Shown here: in pieces, positions 16,835 through 26,703 of the stretch
How positions within the stretch are numbered: the stretch's first letter is position 1
Layout of the letters: the number at the start of each line of letters is the position of its first letter
Program-made: the position numbers and the translations under genes
NCBI GenBank assembly: GCA_019744975.1
Contig: JAIETP010000004.1
Span: forward strand, 170,460-234,459
Direction of reading: 5' to 3'
Length of the DNA stretch: 64,000 nt
Origin: Burkholderiales bacterium
Lineage (GTDB): Bacteria > Pseudomonadota > Gammaproteobacteria > Burkholderiales > SG8-41
Notes under the pieces: generated by a model
What the model was told of the DNA's origin: nothing
The model's database searches: none
Seen by the model: the letters and a program-made list of their open reading frames with translations, nothing else

Positions 16835-18640
16835 ATGCACGATCTGCCCCAAGACAGCAGTACCGCCCCTGAAGGCCCCTGGAATCCCGGACTGCAATCG
16901 CAGATCCCGAAGGATCTGCTGCCGCTGGCCACGCTGTATCGCCCGGAAAACGTGCTGACCACGTTGCGCCAGGCGCGCGAACTCGCTGACCTGACGGGAC
17001 TCGCCGCGGAAGACCTGGTGGTGTTCCGCCCGGAACGGCTGGTGGTGCATGAATTGCTGGCGCGGGTCACCGCGGATTTCAGCGTCGATGACGGCCAGAA
17101 AACCGAAGACCTCGGCATCAACTTCCGCCGTATCAGCGAAACCATCCTCACCCGCCATATCGCGCCGCACATGGCGGAAATCCGCGATGCCCATGATGCA
17201 TTGCGCACACAGTTGTTTAATACCGTCGCCACGATGCTCGACTACGGTCTGCAGGACAATACACCGGTTGCGCGGCAACCACGCACCGGGTTCTGGTCAA
17301 CCCTGCTCCGCAGCACGGCAACGGCACCGGTGGAAGAAGCCGAAGCCAGCGACCTGCGCGCGATCCGCCGCTGGGATGCACGGGCACTCGCCACCAGCGA
17401 TCCGCTGCAACGGGCAGCATGCATGGCGCTGGCCCGCGTCGCCTCGGCGATGCACGCACGCCACGGCCGCATCTGGGGTGATCGTGGATTGATTGCGACG
17501 GTAGCCACCGACCTTGCCGCCAACGATTACGGCAGCGAGGAAATCGGCCGTCTGATCGAACCTTATGTACAACAGGCGGCAAAGGTCGAAGGTTTCCGCC
17601 TGCTGCCGGTACAGCCGCAGCCAGTGGTGATGAACACCAAGGGCGCTTCCGCCGCCGGCAAAAGTACGCTGCGCCCGCTGCAGCGCGCGCTGGCGGCGCG
17701 CATCGGCATCAGCTGGGATGATTTCGCGCTGATCAGCCCGGACATTTTCCGCAAATTCCTGCTCGATTACGCCACGCTGGGCACGGCCTACAAATATGCC
17801 GGTGCCTTGAGCGGCCACGAACTGCAGATCGTCGACCACAAACTCGACCGCACCATGGCGCGCAAGGCGGCGCGCGGCGCGATGTCACATCTGCTGATCG
17901 ACCGTTTCCGTTTTGACACCTTCGCCCCGGCGTCGGATGTCGCCGGCAGCAATCTGCTGACGCGTTTCGGCAATCTGGTGTACCTGTTTTTCATGCTCAC
18001 CCCGCCCGAGGCCACCGTCGAACGCGCATGGACCCGCGGCCTGGAGGTCGGCCGTTACAAGGCCGTCGATGACCTGCTGGCGCACAACATCGAGGCCTAC
18101 ACCGGCATGCCCGAAGTGTTTTTTACCTGGGCGCTGGCCGGTGACAAAAAGGTGCATTACGAATTCCTCGACAACAGCGTGGCGCTTGGCGAACGGCCGC
18201 GCACCGTGGCTTTTGGCTGGAACGGCGAAATGAACGTGCTCGACGTCAAAGGCCTGCTCGACGTCGACCGTTACCGCCGCATCAATGTCGAGGCCAAAAC
18301 GGCGCAGGAAGTCCATCCCGGCGTGGCCGACATGGCTCCTGAAAACAACACACGTTTCCTCGCCGCTTGCGTCAGCCGATTGCCCGCGGTGAACTTCGCC
18401 GACCGCGACAGCGGACGGATTTATCTGCGCACCGAGAGCGGAAAAATGGTGTGGAGCGATCCGGAGGCGCTCGCCGCCGCACTCACCAATACCGAGACCC
18501 GCGCGGGTATCGCTGCCGTGGCGCCGCAGGCTTTGCAGTTTTCAACCACGCCGGCAACACCGCGCATACTGCAGGACATCATCGGACAGGACCGTATCCA
18601 CACCCTGGGTCAGTGGGGAAAATACAGTTTAAGTATTTGA
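16835..18640 (+). CDS. Large zeta-toxin-like P-loop protein of unknown function
   Basis: 601 aa. The N-terminal 260 residues are helical with no domain I recognise. A Walker A motif GASAAGKST lies at about residues 268-277, followed by SPDIFRKFLLDY (the zeta-toxin family has an Asp and FR here), LLIDRFRFDT (like the LIEGT strand) and an Arg-rich RAWTRGLEVGRY lid. This order fits a zeta-toxin/AAA-type kinase core in the C-terminal half. Unlike classical zeta toxins there is no small epsilon antitoxin gene beside it; its neighbour is a secreted metallopeptidase-like protein. The stop codon TGA lies inside an AT-rich AAGTATTTGA motif. Function is unknown; nucleotide-sugar or other small-molecule phosphorylation is conceivable. 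Confidence 0.8.
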   Translation: MHDLPQDSSTAPEGPWNPGLQSQIPKDLLPLATLYRPENVLTTLRQARELADLTGLAAEDLVVFRPERLVVHELLARVTADFSVDDGQKTEDLGINFRRISETILTRHIAPHMAEIRDAHDALRTQLFNTVATMLDYGLQDNTPVARQPRTGFWSTLLRSTATAPVEEAEASDLRAIRRWDARALATSDPLQRAACMALARVASAMHARHGRIWGDRGLIATVATDLAANDYGSEEIGRLIEPYVQQAAKVEGFRLLPVQPQPVVMNTKGASAAGKSTLRPLQRALAARIGISWDDFALISPDIFRKFLLDYATLGTAYKYAGALSGHELQIVDHKLDRTMARKAARGAMSHLLIDRFRFDTFAPASDVAGSNLLTRFGNLVYLFFMLTPPEATVERAWTRGLEVGRYKAVDDLLAHNIEAYTGMPEVFFTWALAGDKKVHYEFLDNSVALGERPRTVAFGWNGEMNVLDVKGLLDVDRYRRINVEAKTAQEVHPGVADMAPENNTRFLAACVSRLPAVNFADRDSGRIYLRTESGKMVWSDPEALAAALTNTETRAGIAAVAPQALQFSTTPATPRILQDIIGQDRIHTLGQWGKYSLSI

Positions 18641-18673
18641 TTTATATATTATTTATTTCACTCCCCGGACGAG

Positions 18674-18688
18674 TTACAACTTCTTACA
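18674..18688 (+). promoter_or_regulatory. Direct repeat TTACA-N5-TTACA, response-regulator-like site
   Basis: Two identical pentamers with 10-bp spacing, the geometry bound by OmpR/PhoB-type regulators. It lies 131 bp before the start of the His/Tyr-rich secreted protein gene. Confidence 0.4.
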
Positions 18689-18818
18689 AACGCTCACATT
18701 GTTATCGAAGATTGCCGCCTAGACTTTGCTCCGTGACCGGTACTCACGAGTCACAACAACAGGAATCGACAGGGGCAACCGGAAAGCCGTAACGCTTTCC
18801 CGAACAAAGGAGACCATC

Positions 18819-19106
18819 ATGAAATTCCTGACTGGCGCAGTATTAACGGCAGTGCTGCTTGGTGCGGGTCCGGCATTTGCGGATCGCGATCATGGTCACG
18901 GCCGCGGCCATGGACATGGACATGACAAGCATTACTGGAAGCATCAAAAACATGCCTACAAGCATTACGGGCCGCCGCGGCATGTGGTGTACCGCTACTA
19001 CGAACCGCGCGTGGTGCATCACTACTACGAGCCGGCACCGGTGTACTACCGGCCGTCACCAGGCATCCATGTCATGCTGCCGAACATCTACATCCCGCTG
19101 CGCTAA
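18819..19106 (+). CDS. Small secreted His/Tyr-rich protein
   Basis: 95 aa; signal peptide MKFLTGAVLTAVLLGAGPAFA, then a mature part of strikingly simple composition. It has GHGRGHGHGHDKHYW-type histidine clusters and repeated YYEP/HHYYEP motifs. Such compositions suggest metal binding or an envelope-stress role, as in RcnB-like proteins, but no domain is certain. AAAGGAGACC gives a good ribosome-binding site at the chosen Met. The gene stands alone: a direct-repeat regulator site lies upstream and a perfect terminator follows 15 bp after the stop. Confidence 0.85.
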   Translation: MKFLTGAVLTAVLLGAGPAFADRDHGHGRGHGHGHDKHYWKHQKHAYKHYGPPRHVVYRYYEPRVVHHYYEPAPVYYRPSPGIHVMLPNIYIPLR

Positions 19107-19120
19107 GCGCGGGTAACAGC

Positions 19121-19160
19121 AAACGCCCCGCAGGGTCCAGGCCCTGCGGGGCGTTTCTTT
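19121..19160 (+). terminator. Rho-independent terminator after the His/Tyr-rich protein gene
   Basis: A 15-bp perfect stem (AAACGCCCCGCAGGG) with a 6-nt loop, followed by TTTCTTTT. The A/T-flanked stem can work on both strands. Confidence 0.95.
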
Positions 19161-19219
19161 TGCTGCGGTCTGATTTTTACGCCCTTATAATCAGATCTTC
19201 CCCATACGACGAGGCCGCA

Positions 19220-20419
19220 ATGGACGGCAGCGCAGATCTCCAGATCAAACTCCCGGCCGCCAACGGCCGCATGGAAATGTACCGGCTGCACGGCCCGCGG
19301 CAATTTGTCACCGCGACTTCGCCGGCGCAGCTGACCCGCGTCGCTTATTCCGCCGGGCATGTTGTCGCCGATCCGCTGGCCGCGATCAATCCCACGCTGG
19401 ATTGCGCAGTGGACTGGGATGCCACCATCGCCTACCGCCAGTATCTGTGGCGCATGGGCCTCGGGGTGGCCGAGGCCATGGACACCGCGCAGCGCGGTAT
19501 GGGTATGGACTGGCCGCAATCGCTGGAACTGATCCGCCGCTCTACCGATGCCGCAAAGGATATTCCCGGCGCGCTGCTCGCCTCCGGCTGCGGCACCGAC
19601 CAGCTGGCACCCGAAGATGCGCACTCCATCGATGACGTGATCCGCGCCTACGAAGAACAGATGGCGGCGATCGAAGCCGTCGGCGGCCGCCTGATCCTGA
19701 TGGCCAGCCGGGCACTCGCCAAAGTCGCGCGCGGCCCGGCAGATTACGAAAAGGTTTACGACCGCATCCTGCGCCAGGCCAAACAGCCGGTGATCCTGCA
19801 CTGGCTGGGCGACATGTTCGATCCGGCGTTGAAGGGTTACTGGGGCAGCAACAACGTCAACCAGGCCGTCGATACCGTGCTCGGCGTGATGGCGGTGAAT
19901 ACCTCCAAGGTCGACGGCATCAAGATGTCGCTGCTCGACAAGGACATCGAAATCGCCGTGCGGCGGCGACTGCCCGGCGGCGTGCGTATGTACACCGGGG
20001 ATGATTTCAATTACGCCGAACTGATTGCCGGCGATGAAATCGGCGACTCTCCTAACCGCCGCCACAGCGACGCACTGCTGGGCATTTTCGACGCCATCGC
20101 GCCAGCGGCCAGCGCCGCTCTGCTCGCGCTGGCGCAGAACGACCGCGCCAAGTTCGACGCAATCCTCGCACCCACCGTGCCACTGTCACGCCATATGTTC
20201 GGCGCGCCAACGCGCTTTTATAAAACCGGCGTGGTGTTCATGGCCTGGCTCAATGGCCACCAGTCACATTTCACGATGGTGGGTGGGCAGCAGAACACAC
20301 GGTCATTGTCGCATTTTGTCGAGTTGTTCCGGCTTGCGGATGCGGCGGGCTTGTTGCTGAAGCCGGAGCTGGCGGTGGCAAGGATGAAGACGCTGTTGGC
20401 ACTGCACGGGGTTTTCTGA
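19220..20419 (+). CDS. DUF993 dihydrodipicolinate-synthase-like aldolase family protein
   Basis: 399-residue protein of the family annotated as DUF993, a distant relative of class I aldolases of the dihydrodipicolinate synthase superfamily. Visible segments are ASGCGTDQL, PVILHWLGDMFDPALKGYWG, and VDGIKMSLLDKDIE, where the Lys is placed like the Schiff-base Lys of the superfamily. TGDDFNYAELIAGD follows. Enzymes of this family have no settled reaction. I start at MDGSADLQ, which has GAGG upstream; the preceding 20 codons of open frame overlap the terminator. Single gene between a terminator and a REP-like repeat. Confidence 0.85.
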   Translation: MDGSADLQIKLPAANGRMEMYRLHGPRQFVTATSPAQLTRVAYSAGHVVADPLAAINPTLDCAVDWDATIAYRQYLWRMGLGVAEAMDTAQRGMGMDWPQSLELIRRSTDAAKDIPGALLASGCGTDQLAPEDAHSIDDVIRAYEEQMAAIEAVGGRLILMASRALAKVARGPADYEKVYDRILRQAKQPVILHWLGDMFDPALKGYWGSNNVNQAVDTVLGVMAVNTSKVDGIKMSLLDKDIEIAVRRRLPGGVRMYTGDDFNYAELIAGDEIGDSPNRRHSDALLGIFDAIAPAASAALLALAQNDRAKFDAILAPTVPLSRHMFGAPTRFYKTGVVFMAWLNGHQSHFTMVGGQQNTRSLSHFVELFRLADAAGLLLKPELAVARMKTLLALHGVF

Positions 20420-20469
20420 CCCGGATCAGCAATCCCTAGGGCGGATTCGCCCGAAGTAAGTCCCCTTGG

Positions 20470-20575
20470 GGGAAGCGGCAAAGCGGCGTAATCCGCCGCA
20501 TGTCAGAGTCACCACCCGTGATGCAGCCGCCCATACATGCGGCGCATTACGCTGCGCTAATACGCCCTGCGAGCT
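20470..20575. repeat. REP-like inverted repeat (GGCGTAATCCGCCGCATG type)
   Basis: Arms at 20485-20502 and 20536-20552 are near-perfect reverse complements around the word GCGGCG(C/T)(A/G)TTACG. The right arm continues into GCGCTAATACGCCC, a form widespread between betaproteobacterial genes. Confidence 0.8.
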
Positions 20576-20604
20576 CTTGCCAATGTTATTGGTATTGGCC
20601 GTAA

Positions 20605-20913
20605 CTACGCATCAGTTTTTTCAAACCGCCTTAACCACAACACCCAAAACGCCACCGTAAAACCTGCCGCGGCGCCAACGGTCAACCACGCCGTCGCGTG
20701 CAGCAGCGGCATCACCAGCGATTCCGGCAGACTGCGGCCCCAAGCGGCGAGCAGAGCAGCAAAAAACCCGACCAGTCCGATAGCCGTCAGCGCAACCAGC
20801 GCGAGGAGATGTCCCTTGCGCACCGCATGCCGCCGCCTCCACACCAGCAGCGCCACGATCACCATCGGAATGGCGGCGGCGGGGCCGAGAAAATCGAGTA
20901 TGAGTTGTTCCAT
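20605..20913 (-). CDS. Small hypothetical membrane protein (three TM segments)
   Basis: 102 residues, three hydrophobic segments (about 10-26, 38-60 and 68-92) separated by an Arg-rich loop WRRRHAVRKGH. No family recognised. AAGG lies just before the ATG. It is followed in the same direction by nothing of known function and preceded 38 bp upstream by another small hypothetical gene on the same strand. Confidence 0.65.
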   Translation of the reverse strand: MEQLILDFLGPAAAIPMVIVALLVWRRRHAVRKGHLLALVALTAIGLVGFFAALLAAWGRSLPESLVMPLLHATAWLTVGAAAGFTVAFWVLWLRRFEKTDA

Positions 20914-20951
20914 GAAGGAAAGGTTTAATGCTCAACAGCAAGAAAAAAACC

Positions 20952-21308
20952 TCACTCCGGATAAACGACCTGTCCTTCGGAGTCGTACAACTTCAACCCG
21001 TTCCTGACTGCGGCTGCGACCAGTGCCGCCACCACGGCCTCGTCGGTGAGATCCACCTTCACCACCAGCTCCTTGACCTTGCCGTACGAGGCGGCATCGT
21101 CAATGCCCTCCTCCCAGAGATTTTCTTCGTTGTCGCCATCCTCATCCTCCTCGGACAGGTCGGGATAGGTCTGCGTAATATCCTTGACGAAGGCTGAGAA
21201 TTTGCCATTGGCAGCCGGCGGAAGGTCCTGCTGCCCGCCAATAAACGCCTCTGCTGCATCGGAATCCGTAACTTGCGGTGCGTCCATCAAATGAAGAATA
21301 TAGGCCAC
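20952..21308 (-). CDS. Acidic hypothetical protein
   Basis: 118 residues, strongly acidic in the middle (LSEEDEDGDNEENLWEEG). No signal peptide or membrane segment; not a family I recognise. The frame starts with GTG, supported by AAGGA seven bases before it; the next internal ATG would begin MDAPQVTDS. Conserved-looking end KLYDSEGQVVYPE. Confidence 0.62.
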   Translation of the reverse strand: MAYILHLMDAPQVTDSDAAEAFIGGQQDLPPAANGKFSAFVKDITQTYPDLSEEDEDGDNEENLWEEGIDDAASYGKVKELVVKVDLTDEAVVAALVAAAVRNGLKLYDSEGQVVYPE

Positions 21309-21359
21309 TTTTCGTTCCTTATCGACTCAATAAACAGGGGTGGTGTAACTTCTCAGGAA

Positions 21360-22829
<1,470 letters not shown>

Positions 22830-22882
22830 CGCATCCCCTCCCGGGCGCTGAATTCAACTTTTACTCCAACACAGCCATTCTG

Positions 22883-22958
22883 CCGTCATTCCGGCGAAAG
22901 CCGGAATCCAGTGGTTTTTCTGGAACTTCCTAGATTCCGGCTTTCGCTGGAATGACGG
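22883..22958. repeat. Neisseria-dRS3-like palindromic repeat (GTCATTCCGGCGAAAGCCGGAAT type)
   Basis: The left arm starts CCGTCATTCCGGCGAAAG, the right arm ends CTTTCGCTGGAATGACGG. The overall dyad is 76 bp with an inner ATTCCGG/CCGGAAT pair. Between two catabolic genes, so it may shape mRNA ends. Confidence 0.9.
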
Positions 22959-22977
22959 TTCTGATTGGGGTCTTCTT

Positions 22978-23406
22978 TTATTTTTTGAGCAGCGCCTTCA
23001 ACCCAGCCAGCGCGTGTTTGTAACTTTCGATGCCCAGACCATAGACCGAAGCCTTGCACACCGGCTGGAACACCGACACTGTGCCGCGCGCCGTCGGATT
23101 ACTGAGATGCACCTCGATCACCGGGAATTTCATCTGCGCCACAGCCGCACGCAGCGGGCCGGTGACCATGGTGTAACCGCCGGGATTGATCACGCAGCCG
23201 GCGATGTCGCTGTCGAAGGCTTCGTACAGTTTATTGACCACCTCGCCCTCGACATTGGAATGGAAAAACGATACCTCTATGTCGAGTTCCTTGGCATAAC
23301 CGCGGATATGCTCTTCATACTGCGGCAGCGTCATTGGGCCAAATACGTCGAGCTGCACCTTGCCGCGCATGTTGAGGCCGGCGCCGTGGATCACCAATAT
23401 CTTCAT
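22978..23406 (-). CDS. Type II dehydroquinase-fold protein lacking catalytic residues
   Basis: 142 residues, same length and fold markers as AroQ: MKILVIHGAGLNMRG (usually MKILVLNGPNLNLLG), FHSNVEGEVVNKLYEA, CVINPGGYTM, and VIEVHLSNPTARG. The catalytic residues differ. The mobile lid that reads GTREPxxYG in AroQ reads GKVQLDVFG, so the catalytic Arg and Tyr are Val and Phe, and the His after NPGAYT is Met. EVHLSN is kept. This is unlikely to make dehydroshikimate. It lies between a TctC gene and an OYE gene, so it was probably recruited to another substrate. Confidence 0.88.
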   Translation of the reverse strand: MKILVIHGAGLNMRGKVQLDVFGPMTLPQYEEHIRGYAKELDIEVSFFHSNVEGEVVNKLYEAFDSDIAGCVINPGGYTMVTGPLRAAVAQMKFPVIEVHLSNPTARGTVSVFQPVCKASVYGLGIESYKHALAGLKALLKK

Positions 23407-23444
23407 GAATCATTACTCCCGATGCTGAATTAAAACGTTAGGCC

Positions 23445-24404
23445 CTACTCTTCCTTGATATTCGCAGCCTTCACCACCTTGCGCCATTTCTCGATCTCAT
23501 CCCGGATGAACGCAACACTCGCCGCAGGCGTGGTGCCGATGGATTCCGCGCTGTAACGAACAAAATTCTGCTGCACCGCCGGAGTCTTGAGTATCTTGTT
23601 CAGGTCCTCATTGAGCCGCGTCACGATGGCCTTCGGCGTTTTGGCCGGCGCCAGCATCGCGGTAAAGGTGCCGGCCTCGACGCCAGCGACACCGGCCTCT
23701 TTCATCGTCGGCACTTCTGGCACCTCGGGTGAACGGTTCACCGCGTTGACCGCCAGCGCCCGCACCTTGCCCGCCTTGACGTGTCCGATCGCCGAAGAAA
23801 TCTGGTCGAACATGACGTCGATGCGCCCGCCGATCAGGTCGATCATCGCGGGACCGCCGCCCTTGTACGGCACATGCGTGAAACGGGTGCCGGTGATGCC
23901 CTGGAACAATTCACCGGCGAGCCGGCCGGTGGAAAAATTGCCCGATGAACCCATGGTCAGTTCACCGCGGCTTTTGGCGTAAGTGACAAACTCCTTCACC
24001 GTCTTGCCCGGCGACGTCAGCGGCACCAGCATGATCACCGGCACGTTGGACACCAGCGAAATCGCCGCAAAATCCCTGACCGGGTCGTAACGCAGCTTGC
24101 TCGACACCACCGGTGCGATGGTCAACGAGCCGGTGGAAGAGAACAGCAGCGTGTAGCCATCGGCCGGGGCAGTCGCAGCGATTTCAGACCCCACCGCCCC
24201 GCCCGCACCTGCGCGGTTGTCGATGATGAAGTTGCGACCGAGCAGTTCGCCCATGCCGGGAGTGATGACACGCGCGGTCAGATCGACGTTGCCGCCGGGC
24301 GCGAAAGGCACGATCAGCCGGATCGGCCGTTCCGGCCAGGCTGCTGCCGCACCCTGTACTGCAAACACCGCGGCCAGCAATGTCACTGCAATCCCGTATT
24401 TCAT
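23445..24404 (-). CDS. TctC/Bug-family periplasmic substrate-binding protein
   Basis: 319 residues with the signal peptide MKYGIAVTLLAAVFAVQGAAA. Family motifs: WPERPIRLIVPFAPGGNVD, DNRAGAGGAVGSEIAATAPA, DGYTLLFSSTGS, and THVPYKGGGPAMIDLIGG. It is the receptor of the second catabolic cluster, between the molybdenum hydroxylase genes and the dehydroquinase-fold gene. No membrane components are adjacent. Confidence 0.94.
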   Translation of the reverse strand: MKYGIAVTLLAAVFAVQGAAAAWPERPIRLIVPFAPGGNVDLTARVITPGMGELLGRNFIIDNRAGAGGAVGSEIAATAPADGYTLLFSSTGSLTIAPVVSSKLRYDPVRDFAAISLVSNVPVIMLVPLTSPGKTVKEFVTYAKSRGELTMGSSGNFSTGRLAGELFQGITGTRFTHVPYKGGGPAMIDLIGGRIDVMFDQISSAIGHVKAGKVRALAVNAVNRSPEVPEVPTMKEAGVAGVEAGTFTAMLAPAKTPKAIVTRLNEDLNKILKTPAVQQNFVRYSAESIGTTPAASVAFIRDEIEKWRKVVKAANIKEE

Positions 24405-24439
24405 GACACTCCCCCGTATTGTTTTAATAATTCTTTCGC

Positions 24440-26566
24440 TCAGGCACTCAGCGCCGCAACAATACGATCCCGCGTAAACGGCATGTCGCGCAGTCTCACC
24501 CCCAGCGCATTATGGATGGCATTGGCAATCGCCGCCGACACGGGGCCCTGCGTGCCCTCGCCCGCGCCCACCGGCGGTGCTTCCGGCCGGTTGATCAGCG
24601 CGACCTCGACTTCCGGCGCCTCAACAAAAGTCAGGATCGGATAATCAGTCCAGTTGCGCGTGGTGACACCCTGACGGTCAAAATCGACACGCTCCTTCAG
24701 CGTCCAGCTCGCGCTCTGGATAATGCCGCCTTCAATCTGGTTGATCACGCCGTCGGGGTTGATGGCCTGACCGACATCGACGGCCGCCCACATCCGCGTC
24801 ACACGCACTTCTTCCGCGACCTGCACTTCGGCAATCACCGCAAAATACGCAGCAAGGTTTTTGTAGCGCGCAAAAGCGATGCCGCGGCCGCGTTCACCAT
24901 CGCCTTTTTCATTTGGTTTCCAGCTCGCCATCTGCGCGGCTTTTTCGATGACGGCTTTGGCGCGAACATCCTTCAGGTGACGCAGCCGGAATTCCACCGG
25001 ATCGGCCCCCGCCGCTTCGGCCAGTTCGTCCATGAAACACTCGATGGCAAAGGCGTTGGCATGGGCGCCGAGGGCGCGCATCGCGGAAGTGCGCAAGGGC
25101 GACTGGCGGATCAGGTGGTTGGTGACTTTCTGGTTGGGAAAATCGTACAACGGAATCGCGTTGCGATGGCTGCCGCCACCGGGCAGCGGCGGATTGCCGG
25201 GTTTGGCCGCAGGCAGCGGTTTTTCCAGATGCCACGCCGCGAGCAGGTTGACGCCGCCGCTGCCGCCGGGCCGCGTGCTGTGCGCATGGCTCCACAGTTC
25301 ATGGCCCCAGTTGACGATGTTGCCCTTGGCATCCAGCGCGGCATTCATGCGCATCACCATCGGCGAGCTGAACGGTTCCCAGGCAAATTCGTCCTCACGC
25401 ATCCATTGCAGGCGAACCGGCTTGCCGGGCACCGCGCGCGCCAGCAAGGCCGCATCGAGCGTCACATCGTCGGCGGCGTTGTGGCCGTAACAGCCGGCGC
25501 CTTCGGCGTGGGTGATGATGATGTCGGTTTCCGCCATGCCCAGCACCTTCGCCATGTCACCACGCAGCGGATATATACCCTGGCTGTGGGACCAGATTTT
25601 GAGTTTGCCCCCCTCCTGATGCGCAAGAGCACAGGACGGCGCGAGTGACGCATGTGCCAGATAGGGCTTGGTGTATTCGGCATGGAACTGCCGCACGCCG
25701 GCCGTGGCCGGATCGCCTTTTTCACTGATGACTTCGGTTTCTGCGGCCAGTGTCTGCAACCGGCGCGGATCGCTGTCGGGCAAGGGCTCACCCGCGTCCC
25801 ATTGCGCCAGCCGCGCCAGCCGCCGCTCGGCGCGAATCGCCTGCTCTTCGCGCTGCGCGACGACACCCAGGAATGAGCCGTCGCGCACCACGGCGACCAC
25901 GCCCGGCATCTGCTCCACTTCCTTGGTGGCGATGCTTTTCAGCCGCGCCCGCGGACCCGGCGGTCGTGTAATACGTCCGTGCAGCATGCCCGGCAGCACC
26001 ATGTCCTGCACATATGCGACCTTGCCGGTGATCTTGCCGAGGATGTCGACCCGCGGCAGTGAAGTGCCGACGACGACATGTTCCGCCGGCAGTTTTTCGA
26101 CGACATCAAACGTCGCCTCACGCGCCAGCAGCTCCGGCGTGGCGAGTTCCCAGTACGTCGCAGTTCCACCGCTGCGCGCCGAGATCACGCCGTCAGCAAC
26201 GGTCAGATTCTCCAGCGTAACGCCGAGTTTTTTTGCCGCCAGCGCCAGCAGCAGGTCGCGGGTTTCCGCGGCGGCATGACGCAGCGCCAGGCCGCTGTCC
26301 TGAATCGAGCGGCTGCCGGAAGTGATGCCTTCATCGGGACTGAATGCCGTGCTTGCGGGGGCGAGGCGGATGCGATTGACACTGATGTCGAGTTCTTCAG
26401 CGACCATCTGTACCAGTGCGGTCAGGATGCCCTGGCCGATTTCAACCTTGCCGGGAGTCACGGTCACCGTGCCGTCCTTGTTGATACACAACCAGCGATC
26501 AAGCCGGCGGTTGCCGTCGAGGCTGCCCGGCAGTTTGCGCGCGGCGGGGTCTTTGGCTTGTGCCAT
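24440..26566 (-). CDS. Molybdopterin-binding large subunit of a molybdenum hydroxylase
   Basis: 708-residue catalytic subunit of the xanthine dehydrogenase family. The N-terminus has no twin-arginine signal (contrast with the subunit at the left edge), so this enzyme may be cytoplasmic. Motifs: VEIGQGILTALVQMVAEEL, AEGAGCYGHNAADD at the molybdopterin site, and the C-terminal catalytic motif PVGAGEGTQGPVSAAIANAI with an intact Glu. Start taken at MAQAKDPAARK; a longer frame adds 22 unlikely residues. The (2Fe-2S) subunit gene lies 137 bp upstream rather than directly coupled. Confidence 0.92.
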   Translation of the reverse strand: MAQAKDPAARKLPGSLDGNRRLDRWLCINKDGTVTVTPGKVEIGQGILTALVQMVAEELDISVNRIRLAPASTAFSPDEGITSGSRSIQDSGLALRHAAAETRDLLLALAAKKLGVTLENLTVADGVISARSGGTATYWELATPELLAREATFDVVEKLPAEHVVVGTSLPRVDILGKITGKVAYVQDMVLPGMLHGRITRPPGPRARLKSIATKEVEQMPGVVAVVRDGSFLGVVAQREEQAIRAERRLARLAQWDAGEPLPDSDPRRLQTLAAETEVISEKGDPATAGVRQFHAEYTKPYLAHASLAPSCALAHQEGGKLKIWSHSQGIYPLRGDMAKVLGMAETDIIITHAEGAGCYGHNAADDVTLDAALLARAVPGKPVRLQWMREDEFAWEPFSSPMVMRMNAALDAKGNIVNWGHELWSHAHSTRPGGSGGVNLLAAWHLEKPLPAAKPGNPPLPGGGSHRNAIPLYDFPNQKVTNHLIRQSPLRTSAMRALGAHANAFAIECFMDELAEAAGADPVEFRLRHLKDVRAKAVIEKAAQMASWKPNEKGDGERGRGIAFARYKNLAAYFAVIAEVQVAEEVRVTRMWAAVDVGQAINPDGVINQIEGGIIQSASWTLKERVDFDRQGVTTRNWTDYPILTFVEAPEVEVALINRPEAPPVGAGEGTQGPVSAAIANAIHNALGVRLRDMPFTRDRIVAALSA

Positions 26567-26703
26567 GTTCAGAACGCTCTCAGGAAAATTGGTTGGCGAA
26601 GCATCTGGATAACATTCATGATTTATCAACACTCATAAAATCTACGGTTTTAAAGCGTGTGCGCTTAGTCGCTGCGCTCCCAACGCGCCTGCTCATCACT
26701 TCG

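Noticed and set aside
24512..25648. 378-codon plus-strand frame opposite the Mo-hydroxylase large subunit
   Set aside because: Antisense shadow; the minus strand shows a continuous family match.
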